From contig NZ_JAUSZL010000002.1 in assembly GCF_030817535.1 (NCBI RefSeq), forward strand, positions 3,906,001 through 3,970,000: 64,000 nucleotides of DNA. Reading direction: 5' to 3'. Under the pieces are notes generated by a model that was given only the letters and a program-made list of their open reading frames with translations, did no database searches and was not told where the DNA came from. Source of the stretch: Streptomyces sp. V3I8 (GTDB taxonomy: Bacteria; Actinomycetota; Actinomycetes; Streptomycetales; Streptomycetaceae). Below are positions 20,069 to 29,600 of this stretch, piece by piece (position 1 is the first letter of the stretch; each line of letters opens with the position of its first letter). The translations under genes and the position numbers were made by a program.

Positions 20069-20506
20069 CTACAGGTGCGCGAGCTTCTCCAGGACGGGGG
20101 CGGCTTCGCGCAGCTTCGCCCACTCGTCCTCGTCGAGGCCGTCCACGAGGGAGGCCAGCCAGGCATTCCGCTTCGTGCGGCTCTCGGCGAGCATGGCTTC
20201 GGCGCGCTCGGTCTGCGTGACGACCTTCTGGCGGCGGTCGTCGGGGTGCGCTTCCAGCCGGACCAGGCCCTTGGCCTCCAGCAGCGCCACGATGCGGGTC
20301 ATCGAGGGCGGCTGTACGTGCTCCTTGCGGGCGAGCTCGCCCGGCGTGGCCGTACCGCAGCGGGCGAGGGTGCCCAGGACCGACATCTCGGTCGGGCTCA
20401 GCGACTCGTCGACCCGCTGGTGCTTGAGTCGGCGCGACAGACGCATCACGGCGGAACGCAGGGAGTTCACGGCGGCTACGTCGTCGCCATGGGTGAGGTC
20501 AGGCAT
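20069..20506 (-). CDS. MarR-family repressor
   Basis: 145-residue MarR regulator with a winged helix (LSPTEMSVLGTLARCGTATP, HVQPPSMTRIVALLEAKGLV) and the wing DDRRQKVV. Dimerisation helices are at both ends. The start ATG lies 7 bases from a TATTCT -10 element, inside a palindrome that extends upstream. Autoregulation and control of the MFS gene behind it are likely; the ligand is unknown. Confidence 0.92.
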   Translation of the reverse strand: MPDLTHGDDVAAVNSLRSAVMRLSRRLKHQRVDESLSPTEMSVLGTLARCGTATPGELARKEHVQPPSMTRIVALLEAKGLVRLEAHPDDRRQKVVTQTERAEAMLAESRTKRNAWLASLVDGLDEDEWAKLREAAPVLEKLAHL

Positions 20507-20507
20507 G

Positions 20508-20541
20508 TTCTTTAGAATAACTCATTACTCTAGCTAAAGAA
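20508..20541. promoter_or_regulatory. MarR operator over the leaderless promoter
   Basis: TTCTTTAG (20508-20515) and CTAAAGAA (20534-20541) are perfect inverted arms 18 bp apart in an AT-rich patch unlike its surroundings. The minus-strand -10 TATTCT (20514-20519) lies inside it, so bound MarR would cover -35 to +1. Confidence 0.75.
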
Positions 20542-20681
20542 CACCGCGACGCCGCACGAACAGCCGTGACTCCGGCCACTTGGGGCACACCGCGGTTCGC
20601 GTCAACCCCGGCGTCACCCGTACGAGTGAGACAAATGCGGAAAGTGACACAGGACACTCCTGGGCCGCGACCCTCGTACCC

Positions 20682-20861
20682 ATGGGGACCAGTGTGCTCA
20701 GCCTGCGCATAGACGGGGAGCTGCTAGACCGGCTCCGGCACCACGCGGCGAAAAGGGGAATGAGCGTCCAGGACTACGTCGTCCGGACGCTCATGCGCGA
20801 TGACTTCGACGAACGCTTCCGGTCCGCGGTGGAGGAGACGGAAAGGTTCTACGGGGTCTGA
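20682..20861 (+). CDS. Ribbon-helix-helix (Arc-like) small protein
   Basis: 59-residue protein from ATG 20682. The sequence SVLSLRIDGELLDRLRHHAAKRGMSVQDYVVRTLMRDDF has the strand-helix-helix pattern of Arc/MetJ proteins, then an acidic tail. It is probably a DNA-binding protein or an antitoxin-like orphan; no toxin gene is next to it. The upstream reading frame is not needed. It ends just before a tandem repeat. Confidence 0.7.
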   Translation: MGTSVLSLRIDGELLDRLRHHAAKRGMSVQDYVVRTLMRDDFDERFRSAVEETERFYGV

Positions 20862-20884
20862 CCCGCCGGGACGGTCAGGTCGGC

Positions 20885-20950
20885 CCCAGCGCCGGCATCA
20901 GGTCAGACCCAGAGCCGACATCAGGTCAGACCCAGCGCCGGCATCAGGTA
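20885..20950. repeat. 23-bp tandem repeat across a stop codon
   Basis: Copies at 20885-20907, 20908-20930 and 20931-20950 (partial) of CCCAGCGCCGGCATCAGGTCAGA-type sequence. On the minus strand they repeat the last codons of the permease gene (LMPALGLT) and its stop, so two further in-frame copies of the gene end lie downstream. Confidence 0.85.
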
Positions 20951-22372
20951 GTAGAAGGCGAAGACCGCCGAGACCACGTACATCGCGACCGGTACGTCCC
21001 GGCCGCGCCCGGCCGCCAGCCGCAGCACGACGAACGTGATGAAGCCCATGCCGATGCCGTTCGTGATCGAGTACGTGAACGGCATCATCATCATCGTCAC
21101 GAACGCGGGGATCGCGATGGTGTGGTCGGCCCAGTCGATCTGCCGGATCGAGCCGGACAGGATCAGGAAGCCGACCGCGAGCAGCGCCGGGGTGGCGGCC
21201 TGCGACGGGACCATCGTGGCGACCGGGGTCAGGAAGAGCGCGACGGCGAAGAGCGCTCCGGTGACCACGTTCGCGAAGCCGGTGCGCGCGCCCTCGCCGA
21301 CGCCCGCCGTGGACTCCACGAAACAGGTGGTCGCGGACGAGGAGGTCGCGCCGCCCGCGGCGACCGCGATGCCGTCGACGAAGAGCACCTTGCTGATGCC
21401 CGGCATGTTGCCGTCCTTGTCGGTCAGCTTCGCCTCGTCGCCGATGCCCATGATCGTGCCCATCGCGTCGAAGAAGCACGACAGCAGGACCGTGAAGACG
21501 AACAGCACGCCGGTCAGTACACCGACCTTGCCGAAACCGCCGAACAGGCTGACCTCGCCGACGAGCCCGAAGTCGGGGTTCGCGACCGGATTGCCGGGCC
21601 ACTTCGGGGTGGTCAGGCCCCAGGAGGGCACCTTCGCGACCGCGTTGATCACCACGGCGACGACCGTCATCACGACGATCGAGATGAGGATGGCGCCCGG
21701 CACCTTGCGCACGATGAGCGCGAGCGTGAGGAGCGTGCCGAGGACGAAGACGAGGACGGGCCAGCCGTTCAGGTGCCCGGTGCCGCCGAGCTGCAGCGGC
21801 ACGGTCGTCCGGGCGACGTCCGGGATGCGCGAGACGAAGCCCGCGTCGACCAGGCCGATCAGCATGATGAACAGGCCGATGCCGATCGCGATGCCCTTGC
21901 GCAGGCCCAGCGGCACGGCGTTCATGACGCGCTCGCGCAGTCCCGTCGCGACCAGCAGCATGACCACGAGCCCGGCCAGCACGACCATGCCCATCGCGTC
22001 CGGCCAGGACATCCGGGGCGCCAGCTGGAGCGCGACGACCGTGTTCACGCCGAGGCCGGCCGCGAGCGCGATCGGCACGTTGCCGATGACGCCCATCAGG
22101 AGCGTGGTGAAGGCGGCCGTCAGCGCGGTCGCGGTGACCAGCTGGCCGTTGTCGAGCTGGTGCCCGTACATGTCCTTCGCGCTGCCCAGGATGATCGGGT
22201 TCAGCACGATGATGTAGGCCATCGCGAAGAAGGTGGCGAAGCCGCCGCGGATCTCGCGCGGCAGGGTGCTGCCGCGCTCGGAGATCCTGAAGTAGCGGTC
22301 GAGGGCGCCGTGGGCGGACGCGGGGTCCGGCTCCTTGGGCGCGGGAGCCTTGGCGGGGGCCGAGGTGGGCAT
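20921..22372 (-). CDS. NCS2/AzgA-type purine permease
   Basis: 483-residue permease of the AzgA-like branch of the nucleobase transporters (guanine/hypoxanthine or xanthine uptake by proton symport). Diagnostic parts are the N-terminal ALDRYFRISERGSTLPREI, FATFFAMAYIIVLNPIIL, GLGVNTVVA, CFFDAMGTIMGIGDEAKLTD and SSATTCFVESTAGVGEGARTG. About 12-14 membrane segments. The start at 22372 has AAAGG upstream; an in-frame ATG at 22414 is less likely. Confidence 0.9.
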   Translation of the reverse strand: MPTSAPAKAPAPKEPDPASAHGALDRYFRISERGSTLPREIRGGFATFFAMAYIIVLNPIILGSAKDMYGHQLDNGQLVTATALTAAFTTLLMGVIGNVPIALAAGLGVNTVVALQLAPRMSWPDAMGMVVLAGLVVMLLVATGLRERVMNAVPLGLRKGIAIGIGLFIMLIGLVDAGFVSRIPDVARTTVPLQLGGTGHLNGWPVLVFVLGTLLTLALIVRKVPGAILISIVVMTVVAVVINAVAKVPSWGLTTPKWPGNPVANPDFGLVGEVSLFGGFGKVGVLTGVLFVFTVLLSCFFDAMGTIMGIGDEAKLTDKDGNMPGISKVLFVDGIAVAAGGATSSSATTCFVESTAGVGEGARTGFANVVTGALFAVALFLTPVATMVPSQAATPALLAVGFLILSGSIRQIDWADHTIAIPAFVTMMMMPFTYSITNGIGMGFITFVVLRLAAGRGRDVPVAMYVVSAVFAFYYLMPALGLT

Positions 22373-22498
22373 GTGGGGGACCTTTTGGAGTTTCGTACGA
22401 GCGAAAATGGCCATAGTCAGGAAGTTTCAGTATGAACATATGAGGGCGATGGCGCTATCTCCGCGCGTAGACCGCTGGAGTGGCTGGGGCATGGGCGG

Positions 22499-22542
22499 GG
22501 CGCGGGTGTGGCGCGGGTGGGGCGCGGGTGGGGCGCGGACCG
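22499..22542. repeat. 11-bp tandem repeat (GGCGCGGGTGG)n
   Basis: Three to four copies of GGCGCGGGTGK in the 196-bp gap between the permease and the DUF2530 gene. The gap also holds an AT-rich patch (22425-22445) that probably carries the permease promoter. Confidence 0.75.
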
Positions 22543-22568
22543 GGTGGGTGGCCTCGTAAGCTGTGTCC

Positions 22569-22823
22569 ATGGCGAAGTGGACACCGACACACGAGGCACC
22601 GGAACCGCTGGAGGGGCCCGTGACCGCCACCGTCACGGGCGGCACGATCCTGTGGTTCGTCCTCTTCCTGGTCCAGCTCCCGTTCTACGGCCGTCTCGAC
22701 GACGACGGCCACCTGTGGTGGCTGTGGACGTGCCTGGCGGGCACCGGCCTGGGACTGATCGGCATCTGGTACGTGCGGGGGCGGGACGCGGCCATCGAGC
22801 GGGCCGGGGCGGCCCGCTCGTAG
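22569..22823 (+). CDS. DUF2530 membrane protein
   Basis: 84-residue DUF2530 protein with two membrane helices (GGTILWFVLFLVQLPFYG and LWTCLAGTGLGLIGIWYV) and the family opening WTPTHEAPEPLEGPV. The ATG at 22569 is chosen over the GTG six bases earlier because the -10-like TAAGCT (22557-22562) ends 6 bases before it, a leaderless layout. Function unknown; it is actinobacterial and located in the cell membrane. Confidence 0.85.
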   Translation: MAKWTPTHEAPEPLEGPVTATVTGGTILWFVLFLVQLPFYGRLDDDGHLWWLWTCLAGTGLGLIGIWYVRGRDAAIERAGAARS

Positions 22824-22895
22824 GCCCCGGCCCCGGGTACGGCCCGGCCCGGTACGGCCCGGTACGACCAGGGCTTCGGCTGCGGCCCGGTGGGG

Positions 22896-22940
22896 GCCGG
22901 TCGCGCAGTTCCCCGCGCCCCTGAAAAGCAGGGGCGCGGG
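22896..22940. repeat. GGGGCGCGGGGAAC repeat with hairpin, copy 2
   Basis: Repeat core in inverse orientation. It runs into a 12-bp perfect hairpin: arms 22912-22923 (CCCGCGCCCCTG) and 22929-22940, loop AAAAG. Probable terminator after the DUF2530 gene. Confidence 0.8.
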
Positions 22941-23051
22941 TCCGGGGGAACCCTCATGCGGAGCGGGGCCGGCTACGACCACGGCACCATCCCCCTCCTC
23001 CCCAGGTCGGATCTTTGCCGCGCTCATCGGGTGCGGTCGCACCTCCCCCCG

Positions 23052-23057
23052 TACCGT
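23052..23057 (+). promoter_or_regulatory. -10 element of the P-type ATPase gene
   Basis: TACCGT ends 7 bases before the ATG at 23065; leaderless layout, no ribosome-binding site. Confidence 0.45.
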
Positions 23058-23064
23058 CGAAGAC

Positions 23065-25479
23065 ATGACGCACATCGACGCGGGCGCCGAACTCGATCCC
23101 GTGCACCCCGTCCCGCTCCCCGCCAGTGCGGCGCTGACGAGGGGCCTCACCGCCGACGAGGTCGCGGAACGGGTCGCCCGCGGCGAGGTCAACGACGTCC
23201 CCGTACGCAACAGCCGCTCCGTCGCCGACATCGTCAGGGCGAACATCTTCACCCGCTTCAACGCGATCATCGGGGTGCTCTGGCTGGTCATGCTGTTCGT
23301 CGCCCCGTTCCAGGACAGCCTGTTCGGGTACGTGATCCTCGCGAACACCGGCATCGGCATCGTCCAGGAACTGCGCGCGAAGAAGACCCTCGACTCCCTC
23401 GCGGTGATCGGCGAGGCGAGGCCCACCGTCCGCAGGGACGGGACCGCCACCGCCGTCGGCACCTCCGAGATCGTGCTCGGCGACCTCATCGAGATCGGCC
23501 CCGGCGACAAGATCGTCGTGGACGGCGAGTGCGCCGAGGCCGACGGACTGGAGATCGACGAGTCGCTGCTCACCGGCGAGGCGGACCCGGTCGTCAAGCG
23601 GCCGGGTGACCAGGTCATGTCGGGCAGCTTCGTGGTGGCGGGCGGCGGCGCGTTCACCGCGACGAAGGTGGGCCGCGAGGCGTACGCGGCCCAGCTGGCC
23701 GAGGAGGCGAGCCGTTTCACCCTCGTCCACTCCGAACTGCGCTCCGGCATCTCCACGATCCTCAAGTACGTGACGTGGATGCTGGTCCCGGCCGCCGTGG
23801 GCCTGGCCGTCACACAACTCGTCAGCAAGGACGACGACTTCAAGGACTCCGTCGCCCGGGCCGTCGGCGGCATCGTGCCCATGGTCCCGGAGGGCCTGGT
23901 CCTGCTCACCTCCGTCGCCTTCGCGATCGGCGTCGTCCGGCTCGGCCGCAAACAGTGCCTCGTCCAGGAACTCCCGGCCATCGAGGGCCTCGCCCGCGTC
24001 GACACGGTCTGCCTCGACAAGACGGGCACGCTCACCGAGGGCGGCATGGACGTCACCGAGCTGCGTCCGCTGGGCGACGCCGACGAGTCGTACGTACGGC
24101 AGGTGCTGGGCGCCCTCGGTGCGTCCGACCCCCGGCCGAACGCCTCCCTCCAGGCCGTCATCGACGCCTACCCGGACCGCGGGGAGTGGCGGTGCGAGGC
24201 CACGCTGCCCTTTTCCTCCGCGCGCAAGTACAGCGGGGCGTCCTTCCGCGAGGACACGGCCGACGCCGGGTCGTGTACGTGGCTGCTGGGCGCCCCGGAC
24301 GTGCTGCTGCCCGACGAGGACCCCGCGCTCGCGCAGACGGAACAGCTCAACGAGCGGGGGCTACGGGTCCTGCTGCTCGCCCGGGCCGTCAGGGGGCTCG
24401 ACGACCCCCGGGTGCGGGAGGACGCGCGGCCGGTCGCGCTCGTCGTCCTGGAGCAGCGGCTGCGGCCCGACGCGGCGAAGACCCTGCGGTACTTCGACGA
24501 GCAGGGCGTACGGGCCAAGGTGGTCTCCGGCGACAACGCCGTCTCGGTCGGCGCGGTCGCCGCCAAGCTCGGTCTGCCCGGCGCCTCCGCCACGGTCGAC
24601 GCGCGCCGGCTGCCCACCGAGCGGGCGGAGATGGCCAGGGCGCTGGACGAGGGCTCGGTGTTCGGGCGCGTCACCCCGCAGCAGAAGCGCGACATGGTGG
24701 GCGCGCTCCAGTCGAACGGCCACACCGTGGCGATGACCGGCGACGGGGTGAACGACGTGCTCGCCCTGAAGGACGCCGACATCGGTGTGGCGATGGGGTC
24801 GGGGTCGGAGGCCGCCAAGGCGGTCGCCCAGATCGTGCTGCTGAACAACAGCTTCGCGACGCTGCCCTCGGTGGTCGCGGAGGGGCGCCGGGTCATCGGG
24901 AACATCACGCGGGTGGCGACCCTGTTCCTGGTCAAGACGGTGTACTCGGTGCTGCTCGCGGTGCTGGTGGTGTGCTGCCAGGTGGAGTACCCGTTCCTGC
25001 CGCGGCATCTGACACTGCTGTCGACGCTGACGATCGGGGTACCGGCGTTCTTCCTGGCGCTGGCGCCCAACACGGAACGGGCGAGGCCGCACTTCGTCCG
25101 CCGGGTGATGCGGTACTCGATTCCCGGCGGGGTGGTGGCGGGGCTGGCCACGTTCACGACGTACCTGCTCGCCCGGCACCACTACACCGGGGAGGGGGCG
25201 CTGGACGCGGAGACGAGCGCGGCGACGCTGACGCTGTTCCTGGTGTCGATGTGGGTCCTGGCGATCGTGGCCCGGCCGTACACGTGGTGGCGTGTCGGCC
25301 TGGTGGCCGCGATGGGTCTGGGCTTCCTGCTGGTGCTGGCGGTGCCGTGGCTCCAGGAGTTCTTCGCGCTGAAGCTGGTGGGCACGACGATGCCGTGGAC
25401 CGCCGTCGGCATCGCGGCGGCCGCGGCGCTGCTCCTGGAACTCACCTGGCGGTGGGTGGGCCGGAGGTTCCCCGTGTAG
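23065..25479 (+). CDS. P-type ATPase, CtpE-like cation pump
   Basis: 804-residue HAD-IC P-type ATPase. Actuator motif is LLTGEADPV, the membrane motif is GGIVPMVPEGLVLL, phosphorylation loop VCLDKTGTLTEGG with D318, and hinge MTGDGVNDVLALKDADIGVAMG. Three C-terminal hydrophobic hairpins follow. No heavy-metal-binding N-terminal domain and no CPC motif, so not a copper/zinc pump. The PEGL motif and overall layout resemble mycobacterial CtpE, implicated in calcium uptake. Ion specificity here is inferred. Located in the cell membrane. Confidence 0.88.
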   Translation: MTHIDAGAELDPVHPVPLPASAALTRGLTADEVAERVARGEVNDVPVRNSRSVADIVRANIFTRFNAIIGVLWLVMLFVAPFQDSLFGYVILANTGIGIVQELRAKKTLDSLAVIGEARPTVRRDGTATAVGTSEIVLGDLIEIGPGDKIVVDGECAEADGLEIDESLLTGEADPVVKRPGDQVMSGSFVVAGGGAFTATKVGREAYAAQLAEEASRFTLVHSELRSGISTILKYVTWMLVPAAVGLAVTQLVSKDDDFKDSVARAVGGIVPMVPEGLVLLTSVAFAIGVVRLGRKQCLVQELPAIEGLARVDTVCLDKTGTLTEGGMDVTELRPLGDADESYVRQVLGALGASDPRPNASLQAVIDAYPDRGEWRCEATLPFSSARKYSGASFREDTADAGSCTWLLGAPDVLLPDEDPALAQTEQLNERGLRVLLLARAVRGLDDPRVREDARPVALVVLEQRLRPDAAKTLRYFDEQGVRAKVVSGDNAVSVGAVAAKLGLPGASATVDARRLPTERAEMARALDEGSVFGRVTPQQKRDMVGALQSNGHTVAMTGDGVNDVLALKDADIGVAMGSGSEAAKAVAQIVLLNNSFATLPSVVAEGRRVIGNITRVATLFLVKTVYSVLLAVLVVCCQVEYPFLPRHLTLLSTLTIGVPAFFLALAPNTERARPHFVRRVMRYSIPGGVVAGLATFTTYLLARHHYTGEGALDAETSAATLTLFLVSMWVLAIVARPYTWWRVGLVAAMGLGFLLVLAVPWLQEFFALKLVGTTMPWTAVGIAAAAALLLELTWRWVGRRFPV

Positions 25480-25550
25480 GGGGACGGCCACCGCGCGAAC
25501 GGCCACGACGTGCCCGCACACGGCACTCAGCCGTCGGCCCCCGGGCACAG

Positions 25551-25586
25551 AACCGGCCCCCCGCCCGGCAGGGCGGAGGGCCGGTT
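25551..25586. terminator. Bidirectional hairpin terminator
   Basis: AACCGGCCC... (25551-25565) pairs with ...GGGCCGGTT (25571-25586) around a short loop, between the convergent P-type ATPase gene and the secreted-protein gene. Confidence 0.75.
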
Positions 25587-25598
25587 CCGGCGGAGTGG

Positions 25599-26477
25599 TT
25601 ACTGCACGTCGATGGCGTCGCCCGCGGAGTTGACGGCCGGAGTCGTCGAGGTGCCCGCGAAGGCGTAGCGGTAGGTACCGTCGACCGAGGCCGTGACGGT
25701 GGTCTTCAGCTTGCCCGCGGAGCTGCCGGTGCCCGACTTCACGGTCTTGACGTCCGTGTAGGTGGACGTGCCCTTCTTCTTGAACTGCAGCTTCACCGAC
25801 TGCGCGGTGTAGCCGGCGTACTTGTTCGTCTCCCAGTTGGCGCGCGTCAGGGATCCGGTGACCGTGATGGTCTTGTTCTTCTTCACGGGCTCGGGGGAGG
25901 CGTTGACGGTGAGCCGGGAGTTGCGCAGGACCTTGGTGGTGGCGAGGTCGCCCTGGTCGGCGTAGGAGCCGGTGACGTAGTCGAGCAGCAGCGCGCCGCC
26001 CTTCCAGCTGCCGGCGTCGCTGTTGAGCAGCTCGCCCTCGCCCGGGAGGATGTCGACGTAGCCGGTGCAGTTGGCGACGGTCGCCGAGGCTTCGGTGCAG
26101 GTCGCCGCCTCGAAGCCGAAGATGACGTTGTCCGGGGTCGCGAACGAGCCCTTGTAGATGTACGGGCCGGTGGCGATGTCCAGGGAGCCGAGGTCCACGT
26201 CGGCGCCGTGGGTCAGCTTGTAGGTCACCTTGGTGGAGACCTGGTTGGTGCTGCCGACCTTGAGCACCGAGGCGATCTTGAAGTTGGAGAAGGAAGCGTC
26301 CAGGTCGCCGTCGACGGCCGCGCTGCGCTGCGACTTGGCCGCGCCGCTGTGGGCGGCCTCGAAGGCTGCGGCGGCGGTTTCGCGGTACGAGGGGTCGTCG
26401 GCCTGCGCGGCCGGGACGGCGAACGCGGAAAGGGCCAGGGCGCCGGTGACGGCAGCCACGGTGGCACGTATGCGCAT
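25599..26477 (-). CDS. Secreted protein of unknown function
   Basis: 292-residue exported protein with a signal peptide (MRIRATVAAVTGALALSAFAVPAAQA). The mature part is rich in Thr, Ser, Gly and Val, with beta-sandwich-like stretches; the C-terminal ~110 residues (SPEPVKKNKTITVTGSLTRA, SVKLQFKKKGTSTYTDVKTV, GKLKTTVTASVDGTYRYAF) resemble the Ig-like calcium-dependent or 'surface' domains seen in Streptomyces exoproteins. Two Cys (near 127 and 136) may form a disulphide. No enzyme motif recognised. Confidence 0.75.
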   Translation of the reverse strand: MRIRATVAAVTGALALSAFAVPAAQADDPSYRETAAAAFEAAHSGAAKSQRSAAVDGDLDASFSNFKIASVLKVGSTNQVSTKVTYKLTHGADVDLGSLDIATGPYIYKGSFATPDNVIFGFEAATCTEASATVANCTGYVDILPGEGELLNSDAGSWKGGALLLDYVTGSYADQGDLATTKVLRNSRLTVNASPEPVKKNKTITVTGSLTRANWETNKYAGYTAQSVKLQFKKKGTSTYTDVKTVKSGTGSSAGKLKTTVTASVDGTYRYAFAGTSTTPAVNSAGDAIDVQ

Positions 26478-26606
26478 GTGTTTCCCCTGGTGGAGAAAGG
26501 GGCCCGACGGTCGTCTTCACGTGGGCCCGAGTGATCTTGGAGCCTGTTGACTCGCATGATCAGATGCGCGGCGCGGGCCGATGGTTGTACGGCAGGTGAA
26601 GTTTTT

Positions 26607-26628
26607 GTGATCATGTGACGCAGATCAC
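26607..26628. promoter_or_regulatory. Inverted repeat GTGATC-N10-GATCAC
   Basis: Arms 26607-26612 and 26623-26628 lie in the 205-bp gap about 130 bp upstream of the secreted-protein gene, in an AT-richer patch. A regulator site is possible; spacing differs from Crp sites. Confidence 0.3.
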
Positions 26629-26636
26629 TTCCATGA

Positions 26637-26675
26637 CCCGCCGGGGCGCACCGCGTGCGGCCGTGCCCCGGCGGG
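26637..26675. terminator. Hairpin after the sacsin-like ATPase gene
   Basis: CCCGCCGGGGC (26637-26647) pairs perfectly with GCCCCGGCGGG (26665-26675), 17-base loop, 7 bases past the stop of the minus-strand gene. Confidence 0.6.
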
Positions 26676-26682
26676 CGGGGGC

Positions 26683-29600
26683 TCAGTCGAACCAGCGGTC
26701 CCGGGCCAGTTCCCCGGTCCTGGAGGGGTCCTCCAGGAGGGCCGCGACCTCGAAGCGGCGCGGCCACTGGCCGGCCGCCCACGCGAGCCCGGCGGCCACG
26801 CCCTCCAGCGTGGCGGCGTGCACCACACCGTCGCGGGTGCGGCGCCAGTCGAGTTCGGTGCCGTCGACGACCAGTTCCTCGTGCTCGACGTAGGTCGCGG
26901 GGGTCGAGGGCCCCAGCAGCACCCGTACCGGCTCCGGCACGTCGTGTTCGGCGCCCTCGCTGGTCACCTCGCCCGTGACGGACTCGCTCAGCCGCCGGAC
27001 CTGGAACAGTTCGGCGAGGTCGGCGGCGCGCGCGGGCCGTACCGGGAGCAGGGGCGTGCCGGCGGTGAAGGGCAGCAGGTCGGGCGAGTCGACGACCACG
27101 GCGTCGGCCGCGTCCACGACCCGCACCTGCCCGTCCACCACGGCCCGCACCTCGTCCGGCAGGGTGACCTGGTCGGGATCGAGGTCCGCCAGCGCGCCGT
27201 ACAGGGCGTGCAGCTGGGAGGGCGACACCTCGCGGTCGGGGTCGGCAAGGCGGTCCAACAGCTCGGCGCCGCCGCCCGGTTCGGCGAGCAGCGCGGCCAC
27301 GGAAGTACGGACGCCGAGCGCCCGCAGCACCTGCTCGTCGTCGAAACCGGCCGCGTCGGCGGCGTCGTACAGGCCGTGCAGGAGCGGGTCGCCGCCCTCG
27401 GCGCGCAGGCCGGCCGGGCGGCGGCCGTCGAGGACCGGGTGCCCGCGCAGCCACCAGGCGGTGTAGGACCGGACGATCTCGTGCGTGCCGTCCGGCAGCA
27501 GGACGCGGACCGGCTGGGTGAGGGCGTCCCGCAGCGGCGGGCGGGAGAGCAGGGCGAGGGCCTCGGGCCAGCGGTCGTCGTCGACGAGGTCGAGGTCGCG
27601 CACGGCGACGATCTCCGTGGCGACGGGCGGCACCGGTGACTGCGGCAGCCCGTCCAGGGCGTCCTCGCACCACACGTCCACGGCGTCGAGCAGTCCCGCG
27701 TCGTCGGGCTCGGCGAAGTCGCCGTCGCGCGGCTCCAGTTCGTCGGGGTCGAGGACGACGTCCGTGGCGCGTACGAGCTGGAAGTCCGCCAGTACGCCGC
27801 AGGCGGCGAGGGGCTGTTCGCCCCAGCGTGCGGCCAGTTCGGCGTCGACGGAGGCGAGTTCGTCCTCCCTCATCACCTGGGCGAAGGGGCTGCCGGGCAG
27901 GACGAGTTCGCCGGCCGGGACGAGTTCGCCCTCGTCGTCGGGGAGGGCGAGGGCGCCGAGCCAGGGTTCGTCGCCGGGTTCGAGGCCGGCGTCCCGGACG
28001 AGGGCGAGGACGGTGTCGGCCAGTTCCTCGGCGTCCGGGGCCGTGTCGTCGTCCCAGGCGCCGCGGTCGTCGTCGAGGGAACCGGCGACGGCGGCCCGGA
28101 CCTGCGGGGTGGTCAGGACGGCCCGCGCGGTGGCGGGCAGCGCGCCCAGCTTCTCCAGGAGCGGATGGGCGGCGTCCGGATGGGCCACCTTGAGGCCGAG
28201 CCGGGCGAGGACGTCCGGGGCGGCCTTCGCACCGTCGGCGGTGGGCAGCAGGACCTGCCGGGGCCCGATCGTCGTACGCCCGTCGGCCAGCGGCACGGGC
28301 AGCCCGGAGAGCCGGTCCGGGTCGACCCCGGCGAGGCTGTCGTACAGGCGGCGCCACCACTCGGGGTCCTTCTCCAGGCCCGCGAGCCGGTCGACCGCCT
28401 CGGCCAGCGGCACCCGCGCGACCCCCAGGGTGCGCAGCTCCGCGCGCCGCTCCAGTCCGGCGGGCAGCAGGCTGGGGAACACCTCCGCGAGGACCCGTAC
28501 GGTGTCGGCGCCCGCGCCCTCCACCACCTCGGCGTCGCGGGGGCGCAGGGCCTCGGGCAGACCGGAGCCGGTGTCGGCGGCGTCGAGGCCGGTCGCGTCG
28601 AGGCCGGCGCCGCCGACGCCGTCGCCCGGCTCGACCGCGGGCGGCAGGAACGCGGTGCGCGGCAGCCGTTCGAGGATCGCCCGGCGCAGGGCCCCGTCCA
28701 GTTCGCCCTGGCCGAGCGGGCCCGGCACCAGGCCGATGATCCCGCTGGTCACGGGCCGCCAGGCGGCGAGCAGCGCGGTGTACGCGTCCGCCGCGCGCTG
28801 CACCAGGAAGTCGGTCAGCGGGCCGGGGGTGGCGTGCCGGCGGGCGGTGTCGAGCGGCAGGGAGGCGATGAGCAGCGCGGGCACGCCGAGGGGTTCGTCG
28901 CTGGGGGTGGGCGCGTGCACGACGGGCCCGGTGCGGGGGCGGCCCGGGGTGCCGTCGGCGTCGACCGGGACGGCCCAGGTCACCGACCAGTGGGGGCGCA
29001 GCCGCTCCTCGACGGGCCGGTCGGCGAGCAGCGCGGGCTCCAGGGGCCCGTGCGCGGAGACGGTGCGCCAGCGGGTCGTGCCGTCGCGGGAGTCCTCGAC
29101 GACCACGTCACCGTCGTCGCTCCGCCGCCGGACGGTCCGTACGCCGCCGTCGCCGTCCCCGGTCTCCACCACGACCTCCTCCAGCCCGGGGAGGGCGAGG
29201 AGCAGGGCGTCGTCGACCCCGTCGAGCAGCCGTTCCGCGAGGGCCTCGGCGGCGGGGTCCCGCAGCGGCAGGATCACGACGCTGTCGTACGTGTCCGGGG
29301 CGGTGCCCTCGGCCGGGAACGGCAGCCGGAGCAGGGGCACGTGTCCGTCGCGGCGGCGCAGTTCGTCACCGAGGCCGGGGCTGTGGCGGGCGATGTCGGT
29401 GGCGAGGTCGCGGGCCTCGGCGAGGGACCAGCGGACACCGCCGTGCCGGCCCAGCAGGGCGGGTTCGTCGGTGACGGCGAGGACGGCCGCGAAGCCGACG
29501 CCGAAGCGGCCGACCGCGCTGTCGTGGTCGTCCCGCTTGGCGGAGGCGCGCAGGGTGGAGAGGGACTCGACGCCGGTGGCGTCCAGGGGGGCGCCGGTGT

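Noticed and set aside
18600..20123. N-terminal extension of the MFS protein up to 20123
   Set aside because: The extension overlaps the MarR stop and is Arg/Pro-rich; a TTG at 19949 has a perfect AAGGAGG.
24361..26520. 719-residue minus-strand frame over the P-type ATPase and secreted-protein region
   Set aside because: Shadow of the genes on both strands; no recognisable protein.
26606..26628. Crp-type binding site (TGTGA...TCAC)
   Set aside because: The spacing between arms (10 bp) does not match the Crp palindrome; kept only as an inverted repeat.
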